Shown piece by piece: positions 46,179 to 54,779 of a stretch of DNA of 64,000 nucleotides (position 1 is its first letter; every line of letters begins with the position of its first letter). Source of the DNA: Bacteroidales bacterium UBA4116 (GTDB lineage Bacteria > Bacteroidota > Bacteroidia > Bacteroidales > Tannerellaceae); NCBI GenBank assembly GCA_002381645.1, contig DFXE01000012.1, forward strand, positions 133,251-197,250. The letters are read 5' to 3'. Below the pieces are notes generated by a model. It was not told where the DNA came from. It did no database searches and saw only the letters and a program-made list of their open reading frames with translations. Both the position numbers and the translations under genes were made by a program.

Positions 46179-47450
46179 TCAAGGAAATGTTAAAATAAAA
46201 GAATGTTTCCCGTTATTGTATCGATATGATATGCCGATACGATATAATTGTGTAATAGACTTTACGATGGCTAAGCCTAATCCGGTTGAATCAGATTTAT
46301 GGGTTTGTTTAATAAACCTTCTGAATAGTTTATCTTTATCCAGTTCACGTACTGAACCCGTATTTTCAATGGTTATTGACTTTTCAGAAACAATGATCCC
46401 GATTTCACCATTCGGTATATTATGAATATACGCGTTTTTAATCAGGTTCATCATAAGGGTTGTAGCAAGCGATTCATTAATATCAAATATTAAGGGTTCC
46501 TTTACTCTAATGGAAATTTTGATGTGCTTCTCTTCATAGATAGAAGATAAATCGTCGGATACTTGTTGGATAATATCATCAAGACGTACCAATTCCTTAT
46601 CGGGAAACTGGTTGTTGTCTATTCTCGACAAAAGCAACAACGACCTGTTCATCTTAATGATCCCGTGCAATGTATTGAGAATGCTGCCGATTTCCTCCAG
46701 TTGATCCTCCGTACAATTGGGGTTTTCACTTAAAAGTTCTAATTTATTCATGCAAACTGCAAGCGGAGTTTGCAATTCGTGTGATGCATTCTCTACGAAT
46801 TGTTTCTGTTCGTTATAAATCAATGTATATCGGGCAGAAGCCTCATTCAGTGCTTTGTTCAGTATCTGAAACTCTTCGATTTTAGTATCGTTTTCCAATG
46901 GTTTATTCGTTTTGCCGGGATGGAAGACTTTAAGCCATTTCAGGATCACATACAATGGGCGGAAGCTTTTTTTAAAGGCATAATTTGTAACCATTAAAAT
47001 ACAAAGCAATAAAATGAGGTACAGGATGATAATACTCCACAAAACGGTTTCTACTAAATCTTCTTTTTCTAAAGTAGATGTTTCAATCCTGAGTTCATAA
47101 AACTTTCCGTTTGACGACATGAAGTGCGTCCGGAGTACCCGGATAGGTTCCGATTCCCTCTCTATTTCAATGTATGTTGTCGAGTCGAAGAATTCATCTT
47201 TCGACAGATTAGCTTCATCCGGTTGTACTTCCCGAATCGAATAACGGGTCATAATATCCGGACGACTCCTCAGAAGGGTACTGTCGGCAAGAAATTGCTT
47301 GATTATAATTTCTTTATAATTCTGCAGGCTGTCATTTGTTTCGTCATTGATCTCATGTAGGATAAGAAAATAGAATATACACGACCATACAGCCATTACA
47401 AGCAGCAAAGGGATGATAAGATTGCGGATAGTATAATGGCTTAGCTTCAT
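46179..47450 (-). CDS. Sensor histidine kinase
   Basis: 423-residue membrane kinase. Two helices (near residues 8-28 and 135-158) enclose a periplasmic sensor of about 105 residues; then comes the dimerisation helix with the phospho-accepting histidine in ENASHELQTPLAVCMNKLELL and an ATPase domain with N-box NLIKNAYIHN, G1 IENTGS and G2 STGLGLAIVKSI. It pairs with the OmpR-type regulator whose gene overlaps its start by 4 bp. The signal is unknown; the PepSY-like protein downstream is a candidate. Confidence 0.9.
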   Translation of the reverse strand: MKLSHYTIRNLIIPLLLVMAVWSCIFYFLILHEINDETNDSLQNYKEIIIKQFLADSTLLRSRPDIMTRYSIREVQPDEANLSKDEFFDSTTYIEIERESEPIRVLRTHFMSSNGKFYELRIETSTLEKEDLVETVLWSIIILYLILLLCILMVTNYAFKKSFRPLYVILKWLKVFHPGKTNKPLENDTKIEEFQILNKALNEASARYTLIYNEQKQFVENASHELQTPLAVCMNKLELLSENPNCTEDQLEEIGSILNTLHGIIKMNRSLLLLSRIDNNQFPDKELVRLDDIIQQVSDDLSSIYEEKHIKISIRVKEPLIFDINESLATTLMMNLIKNAYIHNIPNGEIGIIVSEKSITIENTGSVRELDKDKLFRRFIKQTHKSDSTGLGLAIVKSITQLYRIGISYRYNNGKHSFILTFP

Positions 47451-48139
47451 TCCTCGTCATAGATCAATTTATAGCCATATCCGTATACGGCTTTGATTTC
47501 AGGGAGCGCGCCGGCCGTTTTTAATTTTTTCCGCAGATTTTTTACCTGGCTGTATATAAAGTCGAAACTGTCTGCCTGGTCGATGTAATCTCCCCATACG
47601 GCTTCAGCTAAAGCACCTTTGCTGATAAGCCGTTGCGGGTTTGTTACGAAGTAATATAACAAGTCAAACTCTTTACGGTTTAATTCCAGTTCTTTCGAAT
47701 CGATATGTACGGCATGCCGATCGGGATAAACCGTCACATTGCCTACAGTTATATTTATCTCTCCGTCCTGTTGTTTACGCCGTATAACGCTTTTAATCCG
47801 TGCATTCAATTCCGCCAGGTGGAAAGGTTTGGTAAGATAATCATCAGCGCCCAGGTCGAGTCCGGTTATTTTATCTTCCAATGAATCCTTTGCGGAAATA
47901 ATAATGACACTCTCCTTTTTATGCAGCTTTTTTAACTCGTCGAGCAGGGTTAAGCCACTTCCGCCGGGAAGCATAATATCCAATATCACACAGTCGTAAT
48001 CGTAATCATTGATTTTCAGTAAAGCACTATAGAAATCAGATGCACTTTCTACTATATACTTTTGTTTTTCAAGTGAACGACTGATCGTTTCACGTAAAGA
48101 ATCTTCGTCTTCAACAAGCAGGATTTTCATATTTGCCAT
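47447..48139 (-). CDS. OmpR-family response regulator
   Basis: 230 residues: receiver domain (about 1-120) with acidic pair VEDEDS, phospho-acceptor aspartate in DCVILDIMLPGGSG and lysine in DYLTKPFHLAEL, then a winged-helix output domain ending DFIYSQVKNLRKKL...IKAVYGYGYKL. It is a phosphorylated transcription factor working with the kinase encoded directly downstream (ATGA overlap). The start could equally be the ATG at 48130 (MKILLVED). Confidence 0.93.
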   Translation of the reverse strand: MANMKILLVEDEDSLRETISRSLEKQKYIVESASDFYSALLKINDYDYDCVILDIMLPGGSGLTLLDELKKLHKKESVIIISAKDSLEDKITGLDLGADDYLTKPFHLAELNARIKSVIRRKQQDGEINITVGNVTVYPDRHAVHIDSKELELNRKEFDLLYYFVTNPQRLISKGALAEAVWGDYIDQADSFDFIYSQVKNLRKKLKTAGALPEIKAVYGYGYKLIYDEE

Positions 48140-48218
48140 TCATTAGGATACAAAACTAAGCAAATATTCTGTCAACATTCTGGAATTTTAGAAAAACCAA
48201 TGCCCGATTGAATCGTTT

Positions 48219-48920
48219 TTACCTTGATATCAGACGGTTATTAAGTATGGCGTTGAATACCTCTTCGCGTTGGTTGCGGGCAATGGTGATTTTGTTGTTT
48301 CCTAAGATTAATTGGTTGCCTTCAATGGATTGTATATGATCCATGTTAATGATATAAGAACGGTGAACTTGTATGAAATTGTCGGGTAAAGATGAATGAA
48401 TGTTTTTTAATGTCAGGTAAACCGTCTCTTTCGAAGATACAGTATGGATCACTATATAATTTTCCATACTTTCTATAAACAGTATGTCCTTGAAAAAGAC
48501 CTTCACAAGATGTTTGCCGCTTTTAACAAATATATAATCAATATGGGCTTCATTTGCTTTTTTTTCAAACAAGCTGTGTACTTTATTGACGGATTTCAGG
48601 AAGCGTTCGAACGAAATTGGTTTCAGGAGATAATCAGCCACATCAAATTCATATCCTTTGATTGCGTACCGTTCATAAGCAGATGTTATAATAACCATCG
48701 GCGGATTCCGGAGGGTTGCCAATAGGTCTAAACCCGACATTAGCGGCATTTCAATATCGAGGAAAATCAAATCCGGGATAGTTGTATTTAATAAATTGTT
48801 TAATTGAACAGCATCTTCACATTCGCCGGTAAGCGTAAGAAAATCAACTTTATCAATGTAACCTTTCAAGCCTTTCCGCGCAATAGGCTCATCGTCTGTA
48901 ATAACACATTTAATATCCAT
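48219..48920 (-). CDS. LytTR-family response regulator
   Basis: 233 residues: receiver domain with phospho-acceptor aspartate in LIFLDIEMPLMSG and the switch lysine in ADYLLKPISFERFLK, then a LytTR DNA-binding domain (YIFVKSGKHLVKVFFKDILFIESMENYIVIHT ... HRSYIINMDHIQSIEGNQL). It partners the LytS-type kinase, whose stop lies within the first codons of this gene. Start chosen at 48920 (MDIKCVITDDEP); the ATG at 48935 would add MNRTT. LytTR systems often control envelope or polysaccharide genes. Confidence 0.92.
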   Translation of the reverse strand: MDIKCVITDDEPIARKGLKGYIDKVDFLTLTGECEDAVQLNNLLNTTIPDLIFLDIEMPLMSGLDLLATLRNPPMVIITSAYERYAIKGYEFDVADYLLKPISFERFLKSVNKVHSLFEKKANEAHIDYIFVKSGKHLVKVFFKDILFIESMENYIVIHTVSSKETVYLTLKNIHSSLPDNFIQVHRSYIINMDHIQSIEGNQLILGNNKITIARNQREEVFNAILNNRLISR

Positions 48921-49959
48921 GGTCGTTCGGTTCAATTATAAGTCGGGCAAAAAAAGAGTTTTTTTCTTTTTTTGTTTCAAGTTGATGGGTATAAGGATAA
49001 AGTAGCTGTAACCTTCGTTTGAGGTTTCCAATACCTATTCCTTTATTATTTCTTTCACTAACCGGTTTAATTTCGCTGATCGAATTAACAACCGTAAAGT
49101 ATATCTTTTGATTTTGCCATTCTATATCTACGGCAATATTATAATCGCCCCCTACATATTTGAATGCATTTTCAAGCAGGGGCTGAAACAACAGCGGATG
49201 GATATTCTGGTCCTTCAGTAAGGGATCGATATGGACATTCAATACCAGCCGATCTGTTGTACGGAGTTGCTGGAACCGGATATAAGTACGGATAAATTCG
49301 ATTTCCTGAGATACCGTAACTACCTTGCTCACATCATACAATTGGTAACGCAGCAATTCAGACAATAATTCAACGGTTTTCTTTGCCGGCTGGTTATCCT
49401 CATCAATCTGAAAATATACGGTGTTTAAAGCGTTAAAAAGGAAGTGCGGATGATATTGGGCTTTCAGGTAATCAAGTTCCGTTTCCAGCTGTTTACTTTT
49501 TATTTTTTCCAGCATTAACGATTGTTCAATATAATCTTCGTTCATAATATCCGTCCGTATCATGATATAATACAAAATGAATAACGGGATAAATATAATA
49601 TTTAAAATTACATAATCGATCACTCCGTTTCCCATATGGAAAACACCGATTTTTTCACCTCCTGATGCGATGATGTTAAGAGGTATAAAAGTTAGAATAG
49701 CTACTTTGCCGAATTCTTTCCATAAAGATGATTTCTCTTTTAATTTCTTCCTTTGTTTCTTCAACAGGTTTCGCCATTGAATATCGAAGACATAACACAT
49801 GCAAATAACAACAAATTGTGAAAAAAAATGCTGCTGTAATGAACCGGGCCAGAAAGAATTGTCTTTTAATAAATCGGTGGTAAGGCGTAGAATATTAAAT
49901 ATTACCACTCCCCAGAAGAATGGATATACCCAACGCGATATGGAATGAGTGGTTTTCAT
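48910..49959 (-). CDS. LytS-type sensor histidine kinase
   Basis: 349 residues. Four hydrophobic helices occupy the first 150 residues, with no periplasmic domain of note, then a coiled-coil and the His_kinase core with the signature histidine in YHPHFLFNALNTVYFQID. The ATP-binding region is short (LLFQPLLENAFKYVGGDY and GNLKRRLQLLYPY). It phosphorylates the LytTR regulator encoded next. The acyltransferase gene ends only 5 bp upstream, so the three genes are a single unit in which the enzyme may be a target or signal. Confidence 0.9.
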   Translation of the reverse strand: MKTTHSISRWVYPFFWGVVIFNILRLTTDLLKDNSFWPGSLQQHFFSQFVVICMCYVFDIQWRNLLKKQRKKLKEKSSLWKEFGKVAILTFIPLNIIASGGEKIGVFHMGNGVIDYVILNIIFIPLFILYYIMIRTDIMNEDYIEQSLMLEKIKSKQLETELDYLKAQYHPHFLFNALNTVYFQIDEDNQPAKKTVELLSELLRYQLYDVSKVVTVSQEIEFIRTYIRFQQLRTTDRLVLNVHIDPLLKDQNIHPLLFQPLLENAFKYVGGDYNIAVDIEWQNQKIYFTVVNSISEIKPVSERNNKGIGIGNLKRRLQLLYPYTHQLETKKEKNSFFARLIIEPNDHGY

Positions 49960-49964
49960 TCCGG

Positions 49965-51089
49965 TTAAGTTTTAGGTTTCATCCCGAATAACGGCCTTAT
50001 CCATCTATAACGCCTAATCCCGAATTCATAAATGATCCAGGTAATACCGAATGTTCCAACCACCATCAATGAAAATTTAGGCAAAAATCCGGTAGGTACA
50101 TCTTTCAGGTAATATCCCAATGCCATAATAATGGTTTGGTGCAGGATATAAAACGGGTAAACAGCCTCATTGGCATATGCTAAAGCCTTTCCCGGTTTAT
50201 TCAGGTATACGGCAGCATAGCCGCTTAAAGCAAGTATCCACGACCAGCAGTTAAATGCCCGGATAAAGTGGGATATATATTGTTTACCAATAAAATCTGC
50301 TGTCATATACATTAACAGCATCAGGAAGGTAAATCCGGCCACTCCGCCCGCCAGATAAACCTGCCTGTTATTCGTTACGGCGTTCCAGTACGAATCTTTC
50401 AATGATAAAAGTAAAAAACCCGAAAAGAATAAGGTACAATAGTTTATCAGGTTATACCAGTCGTTCACTAAGGCATTCGTCGGGGGATAGGCATGGAATA
50501 AACATATTCTCCATACGAAAAGAGGAATAATAAAGATGTATAAACCGAATGTTTTTTGAATAAGCCGTTTTAATGAATGTATGATCCAGGCATCCGGATG
50601 TTTTTTAAGATACTGGAAAACGGGTATAAGTATAAGTGAGAAGAGTAGTAAATACAAGATGAACCATAAATGATGCCATGAAATGTTTCCCTCCGGATAG
50701 GGCGCATTAAAAGGTTGTGTAGTTAAAAAATCTATGTAACTGCCAGAGAATTCGCCTTTATCAAGCCTTTCATAATATATCTGTGGTGGAACGATAAAGA
50801 TAACGCCGAATATAAACGGTATAAAAAGCCTTTTCATACGTTCAGCGGCAAACTGCCTTCCGTTTCTTTTCTGAAAAGCGTAATAAGTTCCCATACCGGA
50901 AATAACGAAGAGAAGGGAAAGTCTCCATTGATTAAGGAATAGCATGGGGAAAACCATGCCTTCGTAAATCACGGAGTTTTTAATGTGAAACCACCAGGGA
51001 ACAAAAAACATTCCCACATGGTAAAAGATCAATAACCCGAAAGCAATAACCCGAAGACTGTCGATGTCGTACCTGCGCGTGTAATTCAT
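49965..51089 (-). CDS. Acyltransferase-3 family membrane protein
   Basis: 374-residue membrane acyltransferase (OafA/OpgC-like fold) with ten predicted helices. The N-terminus RRYDIDSLRVIAFGLLIFYHVGMFFVPW carries the RxxDxLR...H signature, and an arginine-rich cytosolic loop follows (FQKRNGRQFAAERMKRLFIPF). These enzymes O-acylate glycans or lipids across the inner membrane. It heads the unit that continues into the LytS/LytTR pair. Substrate unknown. Confidence 0.87.
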   Translation of the reverse strand: MNYTRRYDIDSLRVIAFGLLIFYHVGMFFVPWWFHIKNSVIYEGMVFPMLFLNQWRLSLLFVISGMGTYYAFQKRNGRQFAAERMKRLFIPFIFGVIFIVPPQIYYERLDKGEFSGSYIDFLTTQPFNAPYPEGNISWHHLWFILYLLLFSLILIPVFQYLKKHPDAWIIHSLKRLIQKTFGLYIFIIPLFVWRICLFHAYPPTNALVNDWYNLINYCTLFFSGFLLLSLKDSYWNAVTNNRQVYLAGGVAGFTFLMLLMYMTADFIGKQYISHFIRAFNCWSWILALSGYAAVYLNKPGKALAYANEAVYPFYILHQTIIMALGYYLKDVPTGFLPKFSLMVVGTFGITWIIYEFGIRRYRWIRPLFGMKPKT

Positions 51090-51304
51090 GGTTTACAAAT
51101 TTAATTTTTTTATCTCAAAAATATCCTGCGTCGCGTAAGGTTTCAAATTATTATGACCAATGGTTTCTAATTCTTGATAAACGGGTGAACCAAATATTAT
51201 CACGTGCAATGCTGAGTGTTTTATTTCATATGCGGAAAGGATGCCAATAAAAAGTTTACTATATCATGTTATGTTTTGCTTCCTTTGTCGTCTTATTGAC
51301 AGGA

Positions 51305-51811
51305 ATGGAACTCGAGACGTTTAAAATAAAAGTGCTTCCGCTTAGAGATAAACTAATCCGTATCTCGTTGAAACTGCTTACAGATCATGCAGACGCTGAG
51401 GATGTGGTGCAGGAGGCTTTTCTTAAACTCTGGCAGGTCCGTGACAGGTTGAATGCGTATCAAAGCGTGGAGGCCTTAGCGGTTATGGTGACAAAGAATC
51501 TGGCATTGGATAAACTGAAGGCACGCAGGCCAATGGTGGAGGAATCAGGTTTATACTTATCCGACCCGGAAGCAAAAAATCCGGCGGAATTGTTAGAACA
51601 ACAGGATGCTGTAGGATGTGTCCGGCAGTTAATCGATAACCTACCGTCGTTGCAACAAACGATCATTAAAATGAAAGATATTGAAGGGTATGAGTTATCG
51701 GAAATAGCTGAAATAACCGGAAGCAAAATCGAAACAGTACGGGTGAATCTTTCGAGGGCAAGAAAAAAGATAAGAGCGCAATTTATAGCTTTAAATAATT
51801 TAGGAGTATGA
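51305..51811 (+). CDS. ECF RNA polymerase sigma factor
   Basis: 168-residue sigma-70 family factor of the extracytoplasmic-function type. Region 2: HADAEDVVQEAFLKLWQVRDRL; region 4: LPSLQQTIIKMKDIEGYELSEIAEITGSKIETVRVNLSRARKKIR. The ATG at 51305 (MELETFKIKVLP) is used; the ATG at 51266 would add 13 hydrophobic residues unlike a sigma N-terminus. It overlaps the next gene by 4 bp. The products downstream are likely its anti-sigma and its periplasmic or outer-membrane partners. Confidence 0.9.
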   Translation: MELETFKIKVLPLRDKLIRISLKLLTDHADAEDVVQEAFLKLWQVRDRLNAYQSVEALAVMVTKNLALDKLKARRPMVEESGLYLSDPEAKNPAELLEQQDAVGCVRQLIDNLPSLQQTIIKMKDIEGYELSEIAEITGSKIETVRVNLSRARKKIRAQFIALNNLGV

Positions 51812-52293
51812 ATATAGATGATTTATTAAATAAATATTTTGAGGGTGAAACCTCGGTAGAGGAAGAGCGGCACCTCCGTGCCTTCTTCGCCTCGGATAAG
51901 GTGCCGCAGCGCCTGGCGATTTATAAACCGATGTTTGCATATTTCGATGAGGAGATCAAAAAGAAACAACAGAAGCAAAAGGTTTTTCCTGCGAAAAGGA
52001 GCAGGTTATTTTATTGGGTTTCCGGAATTGTTGCCGGTTTATTGTTACTGGTAGGATTGAGGCAAATGCTTTTTACTCCCGATCCATGTTATTGTTCCGA
52101 TAATTACGTTGTGATAAACGGACGTTGTTATACGGATTTGAACACCGTTCGTTCGCTTGCCTTAGAAGCTTTGCATGAAGTCGCTACCCCTGCGGAAGAA
52201 TACTTTCCGGAGGAGGATATGGAAACTATTGATAGAGAAATTATTGAAAATCAACTCAAGGAGCTGGGTGATATATTCAGCGACGAGGAATAA
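51808..52293 (+). CDS. Probable anti-sigma factor, single-pass membrane protein
   Basis: 161 residues. The N-terminal 60 residues (MNIDDLLNKYFEGETSVEEERHL...) look like the cytosolic zinc-less anti-sigma segment seen beside ECF factors in Bacteroidota. One helix follows (LFYWVSGIVAGLLLLVGL), then a periplasmic part with CYCSDNYVVINGRCYTDL, containing three cysteines, and an acidic tail. It is coupled to the sigma gene by an ATGA overlap. The function is inferred from position and layout, not from a motif. Confidence 0.72.
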   Translation: MNIDDLLNKYFEGETSVEEERHLRAFFASDKVPQRLAIYKPMFAYFDEEIKKKQQKQKVFPAKRSRLFYWVSGIVAGLLLLVGLRQMLFTPDPCYCSDNYVVINGRCYTDLNTVRSLALEALHEVATPAEEYFPEEDMETIDREIIENQLKELGDIFSDEE

Positions 52294-52305
52294 ATACGTA
52301 TAAAA

Positions 52306-52770
52306 ATGAGATACATTCAACACACATTCGCGTTAATCCTGGTGCTCTGCAGCCTGCTGCCGTCAGAAGCAAAAGCGATGGATATGCAGAAAGACCTGAG
52401 GATACAGGAAGTTTTTCAGCGCTACGGCAAGAAGAAAAACGTAACCATGGTGGAATTATCTAATGAAATGCTGGAAACATACGGTATGACGCATTACAAG
52501 AGTATATCCATTAAAGACGATCCCGGCGCTTTACGTTTTATCAGGGAATGTCTGGAAGCCGACCAGCAGGGAGCCCGTAAAATAAAGGAAGTAACCGATG
52601 ACGGGGGCGTTATCTCCGCCTACTATCAGTTACCCGGCAGAGAGGAAGATTTAAATCGTTTTATTCTCTTTAAAGTGAGCAAAAAAGGTGTTATCACCCT
52701 GGTTTATCTGGAGGGGGAGCTTGATAGCGACGATTTAATATCCATATTGTTCACGCAGAAAGATTTATAA
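52306..52770 (+). CDS. DUF4252/DUF6108-like exported protein
   Basis: 154 residues with a signal peptide (ILVLCSLLPSEAKA). The mature part has the pattern IQEVFQRYGKKKNVTMVELSNEMLETYG and VTLVYLEGELDSDDLISIL, seen in the small exported DUF4252-type or DUF6108-type proteins found beside ECF sigma factors in Bacteroidales. I cannot decide which of the two names applies. It is part of the sigma/anti-sigma unit (13 bp after the anti-sigma gene). Confidence 0.7.
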   Translation: MRYIQHTFALILVLCSLLPSEAKAMDMQKDLRIQEVFQRYGKKKNVTMVELSNEMLETYGMTHYKSISIKDDPGALRFIRECLEADQQGARKIKEVTDDGGVISAYYQLPGREEDLNRFILFKVSKKGVITLVYLEGELDSDDLISILFTQKDL

Positions 52771-52776
52771 ATGCAA

Positions 52777-52826
52777 AGAATTCAAGGAGTTACCACTTAT
52801 TTCGCTCGTTAGAATTCAAGGAGTTA
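52777..52826. repeat. Direct repeat AGAATTCAAGGAGTTA, two copies
   Basis: The same 16 bp occur at 52777-52792 and 52811-52826, start-to-start 34 bp, between the DUF4252/6108-like gene and the barrel gene. AATGCAAA at 52770 and TTTGCATT at 52849 also form an inverted pair around the block. Confidence 0.7.
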
Positions 52827-52927
52827 AGGAGAATATAATTCTAATTTTTTTGCATTTGATTTCTGTGTTGCAAAGTAACTCAGAACGGTTGAGCTACAAA
52901 TTTATATAAACCATTAAAATAAAAGAA

Positions 52928-53830
52928 ATGAAAAGCTTATTACTAATTATTTTTGCATGTACTTCGTTGGGGTTATGGGCAAAAGACGCCGAACCTTTAA
53001 GTGCAGATACTACCATTGTTCTGGATAATAAAAGGATTGAAGTAAGGGAGAGTGGCGACCGGATGAAAATAAGGGTTTTTGAATTAACGGAAGAAGAAGG
53101 TATCGTTGAAGACGAAATGGTATTCGAAGGGCATTATATTGACGGAAAAACGTATGAGCGGAGAAAACGTTCGATTAATATTCCCCTGCCTACATGGAAC
53201 CGGAGTTTTGATCCGCACTGGGCAGGCTTTGGAATTGGATTTGCCAACTTTGCCGATGGAAGTTTTCACTTCAACGATATCGACGGGGTAAGCCTGAGAA
53301 GCGGGAAATCGCTGGAATATAATTTGAATATTCTTGAAAAAGCATTTATGCTGTCGAAGAAAGCAAATATAGCGATTGTCACGGGAGTAGGGATGCGCTG
53401 GAGCCGTTACCGTCTGGATACGGACAGTTATTTTAAGGAAGTAAACGGGATTACTATATTACAACCTGTTCCGGCAGAAATGGATTTTAAAAACAGCCGG
53501 TTAAATATAACCAGCCTGACTATACCTGTCTTGTTCGAATGGCAGAGTGGACGTAAAAGTGGTGATAACTTTTTCATTTCTGCCGGTGTGGTGGGAGTGA
53601 TAAAAACAATTTCTTCTTCCAGGATAAGTTACAGGAGTGAAACTGGTAAAAGACGGAGTGACAAAGTAGACGGTGGCATGAATATCCGCCCTGTTACAAT
53701 GGATTTTTTATTTCAGGCAGGCTATGATTGGATTGGGATATACGCCAAATATTCACCCGTGGGTTTATTCGAAAGCAACAAAGGACCGAAAATTCACCCG
53801 GTATCTATCGGATTACAATTGCATATATGA
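52928..53830 (+). CDS. Outer-membrane beta-barrel protein
   Basis: 300 residues: signal peptide (LLLIIFACTSLGLWA), a short N-terminal periplasmic part (IVLDNKRIEVRESGDRMKIRVFE), then beta-strand-rich sequence from about residue 95 with many alternating aromatic and glycine residues (GFGIGFANFADGSFHF, FQAGYDWIGIYAKYSPVGLF). It ends PVSIGLQLHI. This fits an eight- to ten-strand PorT-like/outer-membrane beta-barrel domain. It is separated from the ECF unit by a repeat-bearing gap but probably belongs to the same envelope response. Confidence 0.72.
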   Translation: MKSLLLIIFACTSLGLWAKDAEPLSADTTIVLDNKRIEVRESGDRMKIRVFELTEEEGIVEDEMVFEGHYIDGKTYERRKRSINIPLPTWNRSFDPHWAGFGIGFANFADGSFHFNDIDGVSLRSGKSLEYNLNILEKAFMLSKKANIAIVTGVGMRWSRYRLDTDSYFKEVNGITILQPVPAEMDFKNSRLNITSLTIPVLFEWQSGRKSGDNFFISAGVVGVIKTISSSRISYRSETGKRRSDKVDGGMNIRPVTMDFLFQAGYDWIGIYAKYSPVGLFESNKGPKIHPVSIGLQLHI

Positions 53831-54187
53831 ACATGAACTGGTAATTATATAAAAAACACGTCCGAATATTCACATATTCGGACGCATCACAGTATTTAAC
53901 CAATAATTATGAAAACAATTATTTAACGAAAAAATGATTGTCAATACAAATATAGATACAGTGTTTGAATAAATAAAATGGATTGTCTATATTGTATAAT
54001 AGTTGGGGGAAAATGAAAACAAATTCGCTATTTTTTACAATTGATTTAACAATTAGGTATTCGCTATTAACATATCTTGCCTAAAATAACTCATCCATAT
54101 CTAAGTAGAAGGGTTTTTAATTCATATATCATTAGGGAGCAATTCCAAAATTAGATGTAATTTTGGGAATATCAAAATATTATATTT
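53831..54187. other. Intergenic region with hairpin and promoter
   Basis: Near the left edge is a strong 11-bp hairpin CGTCCGAATAT / ATATTCGGACG (53859-53869 and 53874-53884) without a T-run, probably ending the barrel transcript. The rest is AT-rich with no gene seen, apart from the promoter region at 54142-54170 described separately. Confidence 0.55.
54142..54170 (+). promoter_or_regulatory. Promoter of the DUF4884-like gene within an inverted repeat
   Basis: The -7 box TAATTTTG (54158-54165) lies inside an inverted repeat ATTCCAAAATTA ... TAATTTTGGGAAT separated by GATG (one extra G). The overlap of box and repeat suggests repressor binding, but a structural role in the RNA is also possible. 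Confidence 0.5.
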
Positions 54188-54460
54188 ATGAATAGAAACT
54201 TGTCATTAAAGATGTTCGGATTAATTATGCCTTTAATCCTTTTTTCTTCCTGCTATCTTCAGAAACCAGTAAGCCAGATGTATTCGGAAAATAATAAAGA
54301 TTATACTGTAGATTATTTATTTGAATATGAAGGTTGTAAAGTGTATCGTTTTAAGGATATGGGCAATTATGTCTATTTTACCAATTGTGCCGGAGAAATT
54401 ACGAGTATCAAAAGTGATACCACAAAACAGCGGATCACTACGGTCGTAAGGAGAAAATAA
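54188..54460 (+). CDS. Small lipoprotein (DUF4884-like)
   Basis: 90 residues. A hydrophobic signal ends in the lipobox LFSSC, giving a mature lipoprotein of about 68 residues. DYTVDYLFEYEGCKVYRFKDMGNYVYFTNC is a pattern I associate with Bacteroidales DUF4884 proteins, with a cysteine pair that could form a disulfide. Function unknown. It is monocistronic: own promoter, and a perfect terminator 2 bp after its stop. Confidence 0.72.
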   Translation: MNRNLSLKMFGLIMPLILFSSCYLQKPVSQMYSENNKDYTVDYLFEYEGCKVYRFKDMGNYVYFTNCAGEITSIKSDTTKQRITTVVRRK

Positions 54461-54461
54461 T

Positions 54462-54490
54462 AAAGGAAACAGTTCAAAACTGTTTCCTTT
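54462..54490 (+). terminator. Bidirectional terminator between the DUF4884-like gene and tRNA-Pro
   Basis: Perfect 13-bp stem AAAGGAAACAGTT / AACTGTTTCCTTT with a 3-nt loop. It serves the plus-strand gene and, on the minus strand, follows the tRNA. Confidence 0.8.
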
Positions 54491-54495
54491 ATCAG

Positions 54496-54568
54496 TCGGG
54501 ATGAGACGACTCGAACGTCCGACCTCCACGTCCCGAACGTGGCGCGCTACCAACTGTGCTACATCCCG
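54496..54568 (-). tRNA. tRNA-Pro (anticodon CGG)
   Basis: On the minus strand: acceptor CGGGATG pairs with CATCCCG, a D-arm follows (AGTTGGTA loop), the anticodon stem CCACG/CGTGG encloses TTCGGGA (anticodon CGG, reading CCG), the variable loop is AGGTC, and the T-arm GGACG-TTCGAGT-CGTCT closes with one G-U pair. Discriminator base is A. The 3' CCA is not encoded; CT follows. Confidence 0.95.
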
Positions 54569-54583
54569 TTTCTATTACGGCTG

Positions 54584-54591
54584 CAAATGTA
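54584..54591 (-). promoter_or_regulatory. Possible promoter -7 box of the tRNA gene
   Basis: TACATTTG on the minus strand, 16 bp before the tRNA 5' end. Position and sequence fit; no clear -33 element. Confidence 0.45.
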
Positions 54592-54716
54592 CAAATAAAT
54601 CATAAACCGAAATAATTTTCTTTCTTTTTTTGCAGAATGTTTTTCTATTTTCATGGAAAATAGCAGGCTTTTCTTGCAGTGGTCTGGCATAAGGTGATTA
54701 TATGCGGTGTCACACC

Positions 54717-54746
54717 TTTGTTTCCGGTAATGAATTTGTATATTTG
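54717..54746 (+). promoter_or_regulatory. Promoter of the fucosidase gene
   Basis: TTTG at 54717-54720, 18-bp gap, TATATTTG at 54739-54746, 33 bp before the ATG at 54780. It shows that the ATG at 54702 is upstream of the transcript. Confidence 0.6.
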
Positions 54747-54779
54747 TCCGGTTGTTTCACCAATAAAGGATCGCTCATT

